Positions 13,739 to 20,379 of a stretch of 20,379 bases of DNA are shown here, piece after piece (within the stretch, counting starts at the first letter, position 1; each line of letters opens with the position of its first letter). Source of the stretch: a virus. Location of the stretch: the IMG/VR virus record IMGVR_UViG_3300009154_000359, positions 1 through 20,379 of that record. The stretch is one strand, 5' to 3'. The position numbers and the translations under genes are program-made. A model generated the notes under the pieces. The model was given only the letters and a program-made list of their open reading frames with translations, searched no databases and had not been told where the DNA came from.

Positions 13739-14754
13739 GTTACTACAACACATATGGCGTAATGCGTATGGACAGCTTTGCCGAGGTGAAGAAGTGGTAC
13801 GAACGGGTAATCCCTATTCGCGGGAATGCGGACAAGGTCAAGCCCTTGGGCAACCGCAGGTACCACTTCGCGGCGAACATCACCATGCCTGATGCCGACA
13901 CCGTCGATCTTAATTACTGCGGCGCACCGCTGGTGAGGTGGAAACCGGACAATACGTTTACCGTGTTTTCCACAAAATACGCCAACGCTTACGGGCCAGA
14001 CAACATGACTCCGTACTTGCCAAGGGGTTGTTTCTTCTCGTGGAACTCGGGTCGGATGTTTATTAACCTACCCGGCAACAAGACCTATCTGATGGACCTC
14101 AATCAAGAGATGCGGTTTCAGATGGTCGAGGGAAAAGTCTTTATGTTGAACAAACCAGTAGCTTATTCGTACAGGATTAAGCGAGCGCCATTGGCTAAAG
14201 TCATGAAAGAGTACCAGCCTTTCCTTGACTGGTTACAGGTTGTGCTTGCTGTGTCACATCCTATGAACAACGACGAACTTAATATGCCGTATTCGTTGTT
14301 TGTGGAGCAAGCGGGCGTGAAGCACAAAGAGTACTACAACACCCTTGTCACGAACGCAAGCAAAGAGACAGAGAACAGGCGAACGCGTATCTACTCGGAA
14401 AGCAATCAATGGCTTGGCCTACCGTTTTCGAAGCGGGGCAATGGTTCTGCTGCCAAGGGTTTCCATAAGCCAACCTCCGAGTTGCTACACGAGTGGGTAG
14501 TGGACACGAGTGCGGTTAACTGGGCACAAGCTATGTACGTCATAGCCAAACAGGCTGCTGAGTCTAGGTACAGCCACAGCTATAGTTCCGCGTATATACG
14601 TACGCTCAAGGTAGATCATGCCAAAGACTACTTACGTGACCTTGCGATATTCCTGAACAGGGACGAGGTAATTGAGAAGATGCGTCTGGAAGATGGTGAA
14701 GCGCCGTCAAAGCGCAACACTAATTTCTTTACCGAGATCAGTTTTGTCTTATAG
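13735..14754 (+). CDS. Unknown conserved-looking phage protein, 339 aa
   Basis: The ATG overlaps the small upstream gene by 4 bases (ATGA), and AAAGGA lies upstream. It is a soluble protein rich in Tyr, Trp and Asn. Segments such as RRYHFAANITMPDAD, WKPDNTFTVFSTKYAN and GRMFINLPGNKTYLMDL suggest a beta-rich N-terminal half, while about 200-330 is helical. I see no catalytic motif and do not recognise a family. It lies within the ATPase/VWA gene set and ends with dyad copy 7, whose first base is the last base of the stop codon. A role with that module is inferred from co-location only. Confidence 0.85.
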   Translation: MSYYNTYGVMRMDSFAEVKKWYERVIPIRGNADKVKPLGNRRYHFAANITMPDADTVDLNYCGAPLVRWKPDNTFTVFSTKYANAYGPDNMTPYLPRGCFFSWNSGRMFINLPGNKTYLMDLNQEMRFQMVEGKVFMLNKPVAYSYRIKRAPLAKVMKEYQPFLDWLQVVLAVSHPMNNDELNMPYSLFVEQAGVKHKEYYNTLVTNASKETENRRTRIYSESNQWLGLPFSKRGNGSAAKGFHKPTSELLHEWVVDTSAVNWAQAMYVIAKQAAESRYSHSYSSAYIRTLKVDHAKDYLRDLAIFLNRDEVIEKMRLEDGEAPSKRNTNFFTEISFVL

Positions 14755-14782
14755 GAATCTTCGACATAGTGTCGATAGTTCC
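14754..14782 (+). repeat. 29-bp dyad element, copy 7
   Basis: TCGACA-TAG-TGTCGA is intact, with GGAA/TTCC ends. The first G is the end of the upstream TAG stop, as in copy 6. It lies 21 bases before the ATG at 14804. Confidence 0.88.
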
Positions 14783-14803
14783 ACTAACCTTTTGGAGAAT
14801 ACC

Positions 14804-15670
14804 ATGCTAGAGAATACAGTTGTTTCCCTTTCCTCGATGGCCATGCTTGTCGAGTTACGTATCAGTACTTGGACCGCTCGCAAGCGTGACAACGAGACTT
14901 CCGTCGATATCAACAACTCCAAAGAAGCATCGCAAGACGCGTCTTCGGTTTACAAATACTTGATGGCGGGCAGTGATCATCTTGACAAGATCGTCAAGTA
15001 CTCGGCCAAGGCCCGTGCGTGGCACGGTACGCAGACCCTGCCTTGGATGAAGGGTGTGTCCTTGCTTCCGATGGAGAACTTCTTTAAGTACCGCGAACAA
15101 CTGGGTACGATGGAAGCAAACTTCTACGCGCTGGTGGATGACTTTGTGCTTGCGTACCCAAAGCTTGTGAACGACCAAGCATTCAAGCTGGGTAAGTATT
15201 ACCGTGCTGATGAATTCCCCGATGCGGAGACTTTGCCGCGTAGGTTTAAGTTTGAGTACCACTTTCTCCCTGTTCCAGAGAAGGGGGACTTCCGCGTCAA
15301 TTGCGAGGCGCGGTTACGGTCTGACCTCGAAGAACAGTACGAGAAGATGTACACGACCAAGTTGGCCGAGGCCATGCGTGACCCATGGGATAGGTTGCAT
15401 GACTTGCTTGGCCGCATGTCCGAGCGCCTGAGTGACAAAGAAGACGGGAAACGCAAGATATTTCGTGACTCCATCATCACCAATGCAACGGAGATGTGCG
15501 ACTTGCTGACTAGGCTGAACATAACCAAAGACCCAGCGCTAGAGAAAGCGAGACGCATGCTTGAGCAATCCATCAACGGGTTTGACCCCAAGGACTTGCG
15601 TGATAGCAGCGGTGCACGCTTGGAGTTGAAGACAAGCGTCGAAGATATCCTCAGCAAATTTAACTGGTAA
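14804..15670 (+). CDS. DUF3150-like protein, 288 aa
   Basis: GGAG (14794-14797) is 6 bases before the ATG; the longer frame to 14672 overlaps the previous gene and the dyad and is rejected. The N-terminal LVELRISTWTARKRD (about 15-29), a following VYKYLMAG helix and the TLPW (about 82-85) segment resemble DUF3150 proteins, which are repeatedly found beside MoxR ATPases and VWA proteins in phages and bacteria. The rest is helical and charged with an MxPWDRLHDLLGRM-type segment near 190-205. The role of DUF3150 is unknown, but it is expected to be the third partner of the ATPase/VWA module. The family call is from memory of its sequence style, so moderate. Confidence 0.72.
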   Translation: MLENTVVSLSSMAMLVELRISTWTARKRDNETSVDINNSKEASQDASSVYKYLMAGSDHLDKIVKYSAKARAWHGTQTLPWMKGVSLLPMENFFKYREQLGTMEANFYALVDDFVLAYPKLVNDQAFKLGKYYRADEFPDAETLPRRFKFEYHFLPVPEKGDFRVNCEARLRSDLEEQYEKMYTTKLAEAMRDPWDRLHDLLGRMSERLSDKEDGKRKIFRDSIITNATEMCDLLTRLNITKDPALEKARRMLEQSINGFDPKDLRDSSGARLELKTSVEDILSKFNW

Positions 15671-15681
15671 GGAGAAAACAC

Positions 15682-16560
15682 ATGAGCAAATTGGCAAACA
15701 TAAAGATGGTAGAGAACTACGTGCTAGACCCTAGCTTTGAAGAACTTATACATACGCTGGCCCTGCGTCATCCGTTGTATACATTCGGAACTAAAGGCAT
15801 AAAGCCTGACGACCTAGAGTGGATTAGCGGCAAAGCGCCTAAGTTTAAGATGAGACCCGAAGACACCCCTAACGAGACGCGGTTCGTTTCGTATCTGAAG
15901 GTGTACTCAGGAGCCGAAGAGTTGGGCATTATAGCTATGGACGCCGCTTACGTAGATGGCAAACGCATACCAAAATATAAGTTGGACTGTTGGCGGTTGG
16001 GGGAAAGGGAAAACTCCAAAACGTCGTCTATTAAAACGACAAAGCTTAACGTAGCATTACGTACGTTCAAGAAATTCTTTATACCACGGGCGATGCTTGA
16101 GTTGTATGAGAACGCGAAAGTTGAATTGGATAATAACTTTCGTAGCTGTTTGCGCCTGTTGCAGCGGCCCATAGATCATGGTCAGCTATCGCCTAACTCG
16201 GTAAGTATGGAACGATACGCATATCTAACGATAAACAATCTGGCCATGGACCCCGATCTGCATAAACTTATGACGCAATCATTCTGTTCTGAGAAATATG
16301 CTGTAGCCATGTCCAAGTACATGCTTGCCAAAACTATGGAGAACATGGACGCTCATGTTGTAATAGCATACAACGAGGGTTACTTGTACTGGAACAAAAC
16401 AGAAGACGAAGTAGGTGAACTGCAACATCTGGCGTACGAGGATATGCCCGAGCCATTGAAGAACAACCTTGCTGTACTACAGCTATGTAAGGACAACGAA
16501 CTTGTTCGAGACGTGGGCTATAGGTGCCGCTCAGACTTGTTCCTAGTGATACCAGCGTAA
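15682..16560 (+). CDS. Unknown phage protein, 292 aa
   Basis: AAGGAG lies upstream of the ATG, 11 bases after the previous stop. It is a soluble, mixed alpha/beta protein. The N-terminal part has LALRHPLYTFGTKGIKPDD, a middle part DAAYVDGKRIPKYKLDC, and a helical part with TFKKFFIPRAMLELYENAK. No catalytic motif is obvious and I do not recognise the family. It is the last gene before a strong terminator, so it closes the ATPase/VWA transcription unit. Confidence 0.85.
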   Translation: MSKLANIKMVENYVLDPSFEELIHTLALRHPLYTFGTKGIKPDDLEWISGKAPKFKMRPEDTPNETRFVSYLKVYSGAEELGIIAMDAAYVDGKRIPKYKLDCWRLGERENSKTSSIKTTKLNVALRTFKKFFIPRAMLELYENAKVELDNNFRSCLRLLQRPIDHGQLSPNSVSMERYAYLTINNLAMDPDLHKLMTQSFCSEKYAVAMSKYMLAKTMENMDAHVVIAYNEGYLYWNKTEDEVGELQHLAYEDMPEPLKNNLAVLQLCKDNELVRDVGYRCRSDLFLVIPA

Positions 16561-16573
16561 CCAGTAAGTGAAG

Positions 16574-16600
16574 AGACCCGCCTAGTGCGGGTCTTTTTTT
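16574..16600 (+). terminator. Intrinsic terminator closing the ATPase/VWA unit
   Basis: An 8-bp stem AGACCCGC/GCGGGTCT with a CTAGT loop runs into a T-run to 16600. It begins 14 bases after the stop codon at 16560. Strong and unambiguous. Confidence 0.93.
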
Positions 16601-16604
16601 GTCC

Positions 16605-16633
16605 GGAATTTTCGACAGCTTGTCGATGTTTCC
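16605..16633 (+). repeat. 29-bp dyad element, copy 8
   Basis: TCGACA-GCT-TGTCGA with GGAA/TTCC ends. It lies just after the terminator and about 40 bases upstream of the -35 box at 16673, so here it precedes the promoter rather than lying in the leader. Confidence 0.88.
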
Positions 16634-16667
16634 ACCTAGGGTTTGTACCTAGAAATATTTTTTAAAA

Positions 16668-16700
16668 GCCACTTGACTTTGTCTAGTAGAGTGCTATATT
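16668..16700 (+). promoter_or_regulatory. Predicted sigma70 promoter of the nuclease/polymerase unit
   Basis: TTGACT (16673-16678), 16 bases, then TATATT (16695-16700). The block GCCACTTGACTTTGTC (16668-16683) is identical to that at 9927-9942. The expected start site is about 16707, which is the A of the next ATG, so the mRNA may be leaderless. Confidence 0.72.
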
Positions 16701-16706
16701 TCAGGT

Positions 16707-17021
16707 ATGGCACATACACCCGAACGCAAAGTCAAAGACAAAGTGGTAGCGCTGCTCAAGCAGTACGACGCCTACTTCTTCTCACCCCCGAGCAATGGAT
16801 TCGGGCGGTCGGGGATACCCGATATCATAGCTTGCTTGTACGGTCGTTACATAGCCATTGAGTGCAAGGCGGGCGACAACAAACCGACGGCACTACAGAT
16901 ACGCGAACTCGGTCTTATCACCAAGGCTGGTGGTGTGGCTTTGGTCATACGCGAGAACAACATAAACGAAGTAGCCCTAGCGCTTCAATCAATCAAGGAA
17001 GAACATGACAACACAAAATGA
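16707..17021 (+). CDS. VRR-NUC family nuclease, 104 aa
   Basis: This is a stand-alone VRR-NUC domain, a PD-(D/E)xK fold nuclease. Visible catalytic elements are GIPDI (36-40, Asp39), IECKA (51-55, Glu52 and Lys54) and Gln64 in the following helix. The N-terminal HTPERKVKDKVVALLK is the usual first helix. Phage VRR-NUC proteins are about this size; they are structure-specific nucleases that can act on Holliday junctions or flaps. It sits directly before the DNA polymerase gene, suggesting a recombination or replication job. There is no ribosome site before the ATG, and the predicted promoter would start transcription at or next to it. Confidence 0.9.
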   Translation: MAHTPERKVKDKVVALLKQYDAYFFSPPSNGFGRSGIPDIIACLYGRYIAIECKAGDNKPTALQIRELGLITKAGGVALVIRENNINEVALALQSIKEEHDNTK

Positions 17022-17048
17022 TGCCCGTTCCCATGGTGGGGATGGCGC

Positions 17049-18875
17049 ATGATTACGATAGACTTTGAAACGTACTACGACCGTGACTTCTCCCTGACCA
17101 AACTGACTACCGAAGAATACGTCAGATCAGATTTGTTTGAGGTCATCGGTGTCGCGGTCAAGGTCAATGACGAGCCGACGCAATGGTTTTCCGGTGGTCA
17201 CGCAGAAATGGCTGAGTGGCTTGCTCAGTTCGATTGGTGCAACCACTTCGTGTTAGCCCATAACGCTATGTTCGACGCGGCAATTTTGACGTGGGTCTTT
17301 GGGCAAAAACCAAAGGCATGGCTTGATACGCTGTCTATGGCAAAAGCAACGTTGGGTACACAAGTAGGCGGTAGCTTACGTAAACTTACAGAGCATTTTG
17401 CCTTGGGCGTTAAAGGTACAGAAGTTGACGACGCACGAGGTCTGCATCGTGAAGACTTTACCCCTGCATCACTTGCTAAGTACGGTGAGTATTGCCGTAA
17501 CGACGTAGACCTAACTTATAAGTTGTACGCTGAACTTAACGTGGGATTTCCTACCATTGAGAAGCGTCTGATTGACGCGACTATTCGCATGTTCAGCGAC
17601 CCGCTGTTGGAGTTGGATACTGAGCGGCTAGAGGAGCATCTCATCAATGTACGTCTGCGCAAGGAGCAGTTGTTCACAGATGCAAAAATTACTAAGGACG
17701 TATTGAACAGTAGCGCCAAGTTTGCGGAACTTCTCAAAGCGCAGGGCGTAGCCCCTCCTATGAAAATAAGCCCTGCTACGGGGAAACCCACCTTTGCGTT
17801 TGCGAAGAGTGATGCGGCCTTCGTAGCCTTGCTTGAACATCCTAACGAAGCAGTGCAAGCATTGGTAGCTGCCCGAGTGGGCGCTAAATCTACGTTGGAA
17901 GAAACACGTACTGAGCGTTTTATAGCTATCTCTCAGCGCGGGCATATCTGCGGTGCATTACGCCGCATGCCTATCCCTTTGAAATATTACGCTGCCCATA
18001 CGGGTCGGTGGGGCGGGTCTGACAAAATTAATCTTCAGAACTTACCTAGTCGTGGCGAGGAGAAGAACAAACTAAAGCGGTGCATCGTAGCGCCTCGCGG
18101 GCATGTCATCATTGATTGTGACTCATCGCAAATTGAAGCGCGAGTCTTGGCATGGCTGGCAGGACAGAGCGATACGTTGGAGTTGTTCCGCTCTAAAAAA
18201 GATGTTTACAGTTACATGGCGGGCACGATATACAGTAAGCCCCCCACAGACGTAACCTTTGATGAACGTTTTATTGGTAAGACTACTGTGCTTGGTGCTG
18301 GTTACGGAATGGGCGCGGAGAAGTTTCAGTTGCAGCTTCAGAACATGGGCAAGCATTTGGAACTTGATGCATGCCGTCACATCATCAAAGCGTATCGCGC
18401 ATCCCAGCATAAGATTTCTATGTGGTGGACACATTTAAATATGGTGCTAGAGAAGATGTCAGCGCAAAAAACATGTTTAGTTGATTGGCAAGACTTGTTA
18501 GAACTAAGCCCATTTACCGGTATCAAACTGCCCAACGGGCTGTATCTCAACTACCCCGAGTTACGACGCCACGCTAATGGAGAGTTTACGTACATGACCC
18601 GTAACGGTGTGAACAAAATTTATGGGGGTAAGGTTGCGGAGAACATATGCCAAGCTGTTGCCCGTTGTGTTATTGGCGAGCAGCTGCTTGAGGTAAACAA
18701 GCGATACCGTGTGGTGCTTACTGTACATGATGCTATAGCTTCGGTTGTACCGGAAGACGAAGCATCTGAGGCTAAAGACTATATAGAAAAATGTATGAGG
18801 ACTTCTCCTGCATGGGCGCATGGGTTGCCTCTTGACTGTGAGTCAGGCATGGCTCGAAATTATGGAGATTGTTAA
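17049..18875 (+). CDS. polA: Family A DNA polymerase
   Basis: This 608-residue replicative polymerase carries an N-terminal 3'-5' exonuclease: DFET (5-8, Asp5 and Glu7), HNAMFD (71-76) and YCRNDVD (148-154). The polymerase part has motif A, IIDCDSSQIEAR (354-365, Asp356/Asp358), motif B with R407, K411, Y419 and G420, and motif C, TVHDAI (558-563, Asp561). There is no 5'-3' exonuclease domain. Aligning K411 to E. coli Lys758 places Leu415 at the position of Phe762, a Leu variant reported as common in aquatic phage polymerases. GGGGA upstream of ATG 17049 is a fair ribosome site. All catalytic residues are present. Confidence 0.95.
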   Translation: MITIDFETYYDRDFSLTKLTTEEYVRSDLFEVIGVAVKVNDEPTQWFSGGHAEMAEWLAQFDWCNHFVLAHNAMFDAAILTWVFGQKPKAWLDTLSMAKATLGTQVGGSLRKLTEHFALGVKGTEVDDARGLHREDFTPASLAKYGEYCRNDVDLTYKLYAELNVGFPTIEKRLIDATIRMFSDPLLELDTERLEEHLINVRLRKEQLFTDAKITKDVLNSSAKFAELLKAQGVAPPMKISPATGKPTFAFAKSDAAFVALLEHPNEAVQALVAARVGAKSTLEETRTERFIAISQRGHICGALRRMPIPLKYYAAHTGRWGGSDKINLQNLPSRGEEKNKLKRCIVAPRGHVIIDCDSSQIEARVLAWLAGQSDTLELFRSKKDVYSYMAGTIYSKPPTDVTFDERFIGKTTVLGAGYGMGAEKFQLQLQNMGKHLELDACRHIIKAYRASQHKISMWWTHLNMVLEKMSAQKTCLVDWQDLLELSPFTGIKLPNGLYLNYPELRRHANGEFTYMTRNGVNKIYGGKVAENICQAVARCVIGEQLLEVNKRYRVVLTVHDAIASVVPEDEASEAKDYIEKCMRTSPAWAHGLPLDCESGMARNYGDC

Positions 18876-19549
18876 TGGCAAATATTACTTGGTCCTACAG
18901 CAGCTTGTCGCTGTACCAACAATGCCCTAAAAAATATTACCACCTCAAGGTATTGAAAGATATCAAAGAACCGTTGAGCGAGGCTATAACTTTTGGGAAC
19001 ACGATACACAAAATTGCAGAGCAGTACGTTAGTAACAACACCCCTATTCCAGAGCCGTTTAAAGAGATCGAACCAGCACTTGAGTCCATACGTAACATGG
19101 AAGGCAAGAAGCTATGCGAGAACAAACTTGGTTTGACCGCCAATCTAGAGCCATGTGGGTTCTTCGATAAAAAAGTATGGTGGCGCGGGATAGCTGACAT
19201 TATTATTTTGCAGGGCGATAGGGCATTAACTATTGACTACAAGACAGGTAAGAAAAGTCAGTACGCTGACTTGAAACAATTGGAAGTGCTGTCGCTTGCG
19301 ATTTTTAAGCATTTCCCGGAAATTAAAAAAGTCAAAGCAGGCTTGATGTTCCTATTTGCTGGTGACTTTATAAAGGCTGACTATCTATCGGATAACCAAG
19401 ATGAAGCTTGGGGTCCATGGATATCGGATGTTGGGCAGTTGCAATCCTCGGTTGAACATAACGTATGGAATGCAAAACCCAACTTTACTTGTCGGGGCTG
19501 GTGTCCCGTTACATCATGTGTTCATAATCAAGGAAGCAAAAATGGCTGA
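18875..19549 (+). CDS. Cas4/RecB-like PD-(D/E)xK nuclease
   Basis: This 224-residue protein starts at ATG 18875, overlapping the polymerase stop by one base (TAATG), with GGAG 7 bases upstream. Motifs are those of Cas4/RecB-type exonucleases: His45 in GNTIHKIAEQ, Asp108 in GIAD, and DYKTGK (121-126, Asp121 and Lys123), with Gln135 following. Four cysteines, Cys17 in QQCPKKYY and C-terminal Cys206, Cys210 and Cys215 (CRGWCPVTSC), match the iron-sulfur cluster arrangement of AddB/Cas4 enzymes. Such enzymes resect or process DNA ends. Placement behind the polymerase implies replication or recombination. No Cas1/Cas2 or array is present, so a CRISPR role is unlikely. Confidence 0.88.
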   Translation: MANITWSYSSLSLYQQCPKKYYHLKVLKDIKEPLSEAITFGNTIHKIAEQYVSNNTPIPEPFKEIEPALESIRNMEGKKLCENKLGLTANLEPCGFFDKKVWWRGIADIIILQGDRALTIDYKTGKKSQYADLKQLEVLSLAIFKHFPEIKKVKAGLMFLFAGDFIKADYLSDNQDEAWGPWISDVGQLQSSVEHNVWNAKPNFTCRGWCPVTSCVHNQGSKNG

Positions 19550-19979
19550 TCAAACTATATCTTCTCGTGTTCGCGCATACATTAAATTAAACCCTAATGC
19601 AACGGATAAAGAAGTTGCCGCAGCATTGGGTTTTTTCAACAATCAAGTAGCAGCTATTCGGTGGCGCGACAAAAGATATGGCGCGCCAAAACATAAGTAC
19701 AAGTACAGAAAAGCTAACAAGTTTGAAACAAACAGTATCACCAGTAGTGATAAAAGTCTTGTTGAGCAGCTAGAAAAATCTGATCCGGTAAAGCACCCAG
19801 CGCACTACAAAGTAGGCGGCATCGAAACCATCGACTTCATCGAAGCCAAACAACTCAACTACAACTTAGGTAACGTGGTCAAGTACATCACCCGTGCAGA
19901 CCACAAGGGCAATCAACTGCAAGACCTACAGAAAGCGCAATGGTACTTAGCCCGTGAGATCGAGAGGGTACAAGCATGA
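19542..19979 (+). CDS. DUF3310 protein with HTH-like N-terminus, 145 aa
   Basis: The ATG at 19542 follows AAGGA and overlaps the nuclease stop by 8 bases; a longer frame to 19401 is a shadow of the nuclease gene. Residues about 5-45 look like a small helix-turn-helix (NATDKEVAAALGFFNNQVAA). Residues about 81-143 are a clear DUF3310 domain: DPVKHPAHYKVGGIETIDFI, then NLGNVVKYITRADHKG and LQKAQWYLAREIE. DUF3310 is widespread in phages and sometimes labelled as a nucleotide kinase-like protein, with no settled function. The fusion with an HTH-like unit suggests DNA contact, which is inference. Confidence 0.88.
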   Translation: MADQTISSRVRAYIKLNPNATDKEVAAALGFFNNQVAAIRWRDKRYGAPKHKYKYRKANKFETNSITSSDKSLVEQLEKSDPVKHPAHYKVGGIETIDFIEAKQLNYNLGNVVKYITRADHKGNQLQDLQKAQWYLAREIERVQA

Positions 19980-20197
19980 ATTGTTGTGACGAGTACGGCC
20001 AATGTAATCAAGGCCGCAACTGCCCTGTCAGGGCTTACCAAGAAGAGACTGGCGTAGTGACCTACATCGTCAAGTTTCTGGCCATCATCGGCTTCTACAC
20101 CTTCTTGATGATCGTGTTGGGCTACCTGTGGGCAAGCACCCCGCTGGTGAAGGAGCGTACGTGTACCCCTGACTTGATTGATAGGATATTCAAATGA
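19976..20197 (+). CDS. Small Cys-rich membrane protein, 73 aa
   Basis: The ATG overlaps the previous stop by four bases (ATGA). The N-terminus MNCCDEYGQCNQGRNCPVR holds four cysteines (3, 4, 10, 16), a motif I have met at the start of small phage proteins of unknown function. One transmembrane helix spans about residues 28-52. The C-terminal tail is short and charged. The cysteines may bind metal. It is part of a coupled run of small genes. Confidence 0.8.
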   Translation: MNCCDEYGQCNQGRNCPVRAYQEETGVVTYIVKFLAIIGFYTFLMIVLGYLWASTPLVKERTCTPDLIDRIFK

Positions 20198-20298
20198 CTT
20201 GGCCCTTCCCGCCATTCCCTATGCCCCCGCAAGCGCCGGTCAAGGATACCAAGCCCGCGCCAATTAACCCTAACGATTTTGAGGACGCGTTGATATGA
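20194..20298 (+). CDS. Tiny Pro-rich protein, 34 aa
   Basis: The frame has a four-base ATGA overlap at both ends (20194-20197 and 20295-20298). The protein is MTWPFPPFPMPPQAPVKD followed by TKPAPINPNDFEDALI, with ten prolines. Such short coupled Pro-rich ORFs occur in phage early regions. Both overlaps and an uninterrupted frame support it as real, despite its size. Function unknown. Confidence 0.6.
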   Translation: MTWPFPPFPMPPQAPVKDTKPAPINPNDFEDALI

Positions 20299-20379
20299 AA
20301 GTAAAAGAACTGATTGAGAAGCTGCAAGAGTTTGACCCCGAGCTTATGGTGGTACGCCCCGGATACGAGGGTGGCGAGA
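20295..20379 (+). CDS. Partial small protein, MKVKELIEKLQEFDPEL family-like
   Basis: The gene starts with an ATGA overlap and runs off the right edge after 28 codons. The N-terminus (MKVKELIEKLQEFDPELMVV, then RPGYEGGE) matches a pattern common to small phage and bacterial proteins of unknown function with the core ELIEKLQ-x(2)-DP-x-L-x-V-x-V. Its identity is uncertain; a conserved small regulator or metabolic accessory protein is possible. Confidence 0.7.
   Translation, partial: MKVKELIEKLQEFDPELMVVRPGYEGGE

Noticed and set aside
7333-16633. CRISPR array made of 29-bp repeats
   Set aside because: The copies are dispersed between genes with no spacers of uniform length, vary in sequence and have no cas genes; the Cas4-like nuclease stands alone with the polymerase.

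Overview
This window is a piece of a tailed, double-stranded DNA bacteriophage genome. It has two divergent gene blocks: a leftward packaging and head block (about 1-6917, minus strand) and a rightward block of early and replication genes (about 7398-20379, plus strand). Nearly all genes are tightly packed, with stop/start overlaps and clear Shine-Dalgarno sequences, and predicted promoters are sigma70-like, so the host is probably a Gram-negative bacterium. Similarity in style to aquatic proteobacterial phages is an impression, not a proven assignment. No integrase, lysis, tail, helicase or primase gene is visible here.

Left block, read right to left: small terminase, large terminase, portal, a 63-residue protein, a GroES-like co-chaperonin, a scaffold-like protein, a conserved 151-residue protein and the first 41 codons of a likely coat protein. 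The order is a standard headful or cos packaging and procapsid module with a phage-encoded chaperonin cap inserted between portal and scaffold.

Between the blocks (6918-7397) is a non-coding stretch with G-tracts, a 15-bp palindrome and three tandem copies of a roughly 33-bp element. This is a candidate terminase recognition site or control region. A second non-coding stretch (8276-9176) holds a strong terminator, two long inverted repeats and an AT-rich core, and may be an origin or control region.

Right block: two unknown early proteins; a degenerate HNH-like protein; small ORFs including a zinc ribbon; a MoxR-type AAA+ ATPase; a two-helix membrane protein; a metallopeptidase-like/VWA protein; a small ORF; a 52-residue ribbon-helix-helix-like protein; three large proteins, one DUF3150-like; then a terminator and promoter, a VRR-NUC nuclease, a family A DNA polymerase, a Cas4/RecB-like nuclease, a DUF3310 protein and several translationally coupled small genes.

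The most striking feature is a 29-bp dyad, GGAA-n3-TCGACA-n3-TGTCGA-n3-TTCC. It occurs eight times, only in intergenic gaps of the rightward block, and seven copies lie 13-73 bases before a start codon. It looks like a dedicated phage regulon operator or RNA element punctuating the early genes. The RHH-like protein encoded in the same block is one candidate for its binder (inference).
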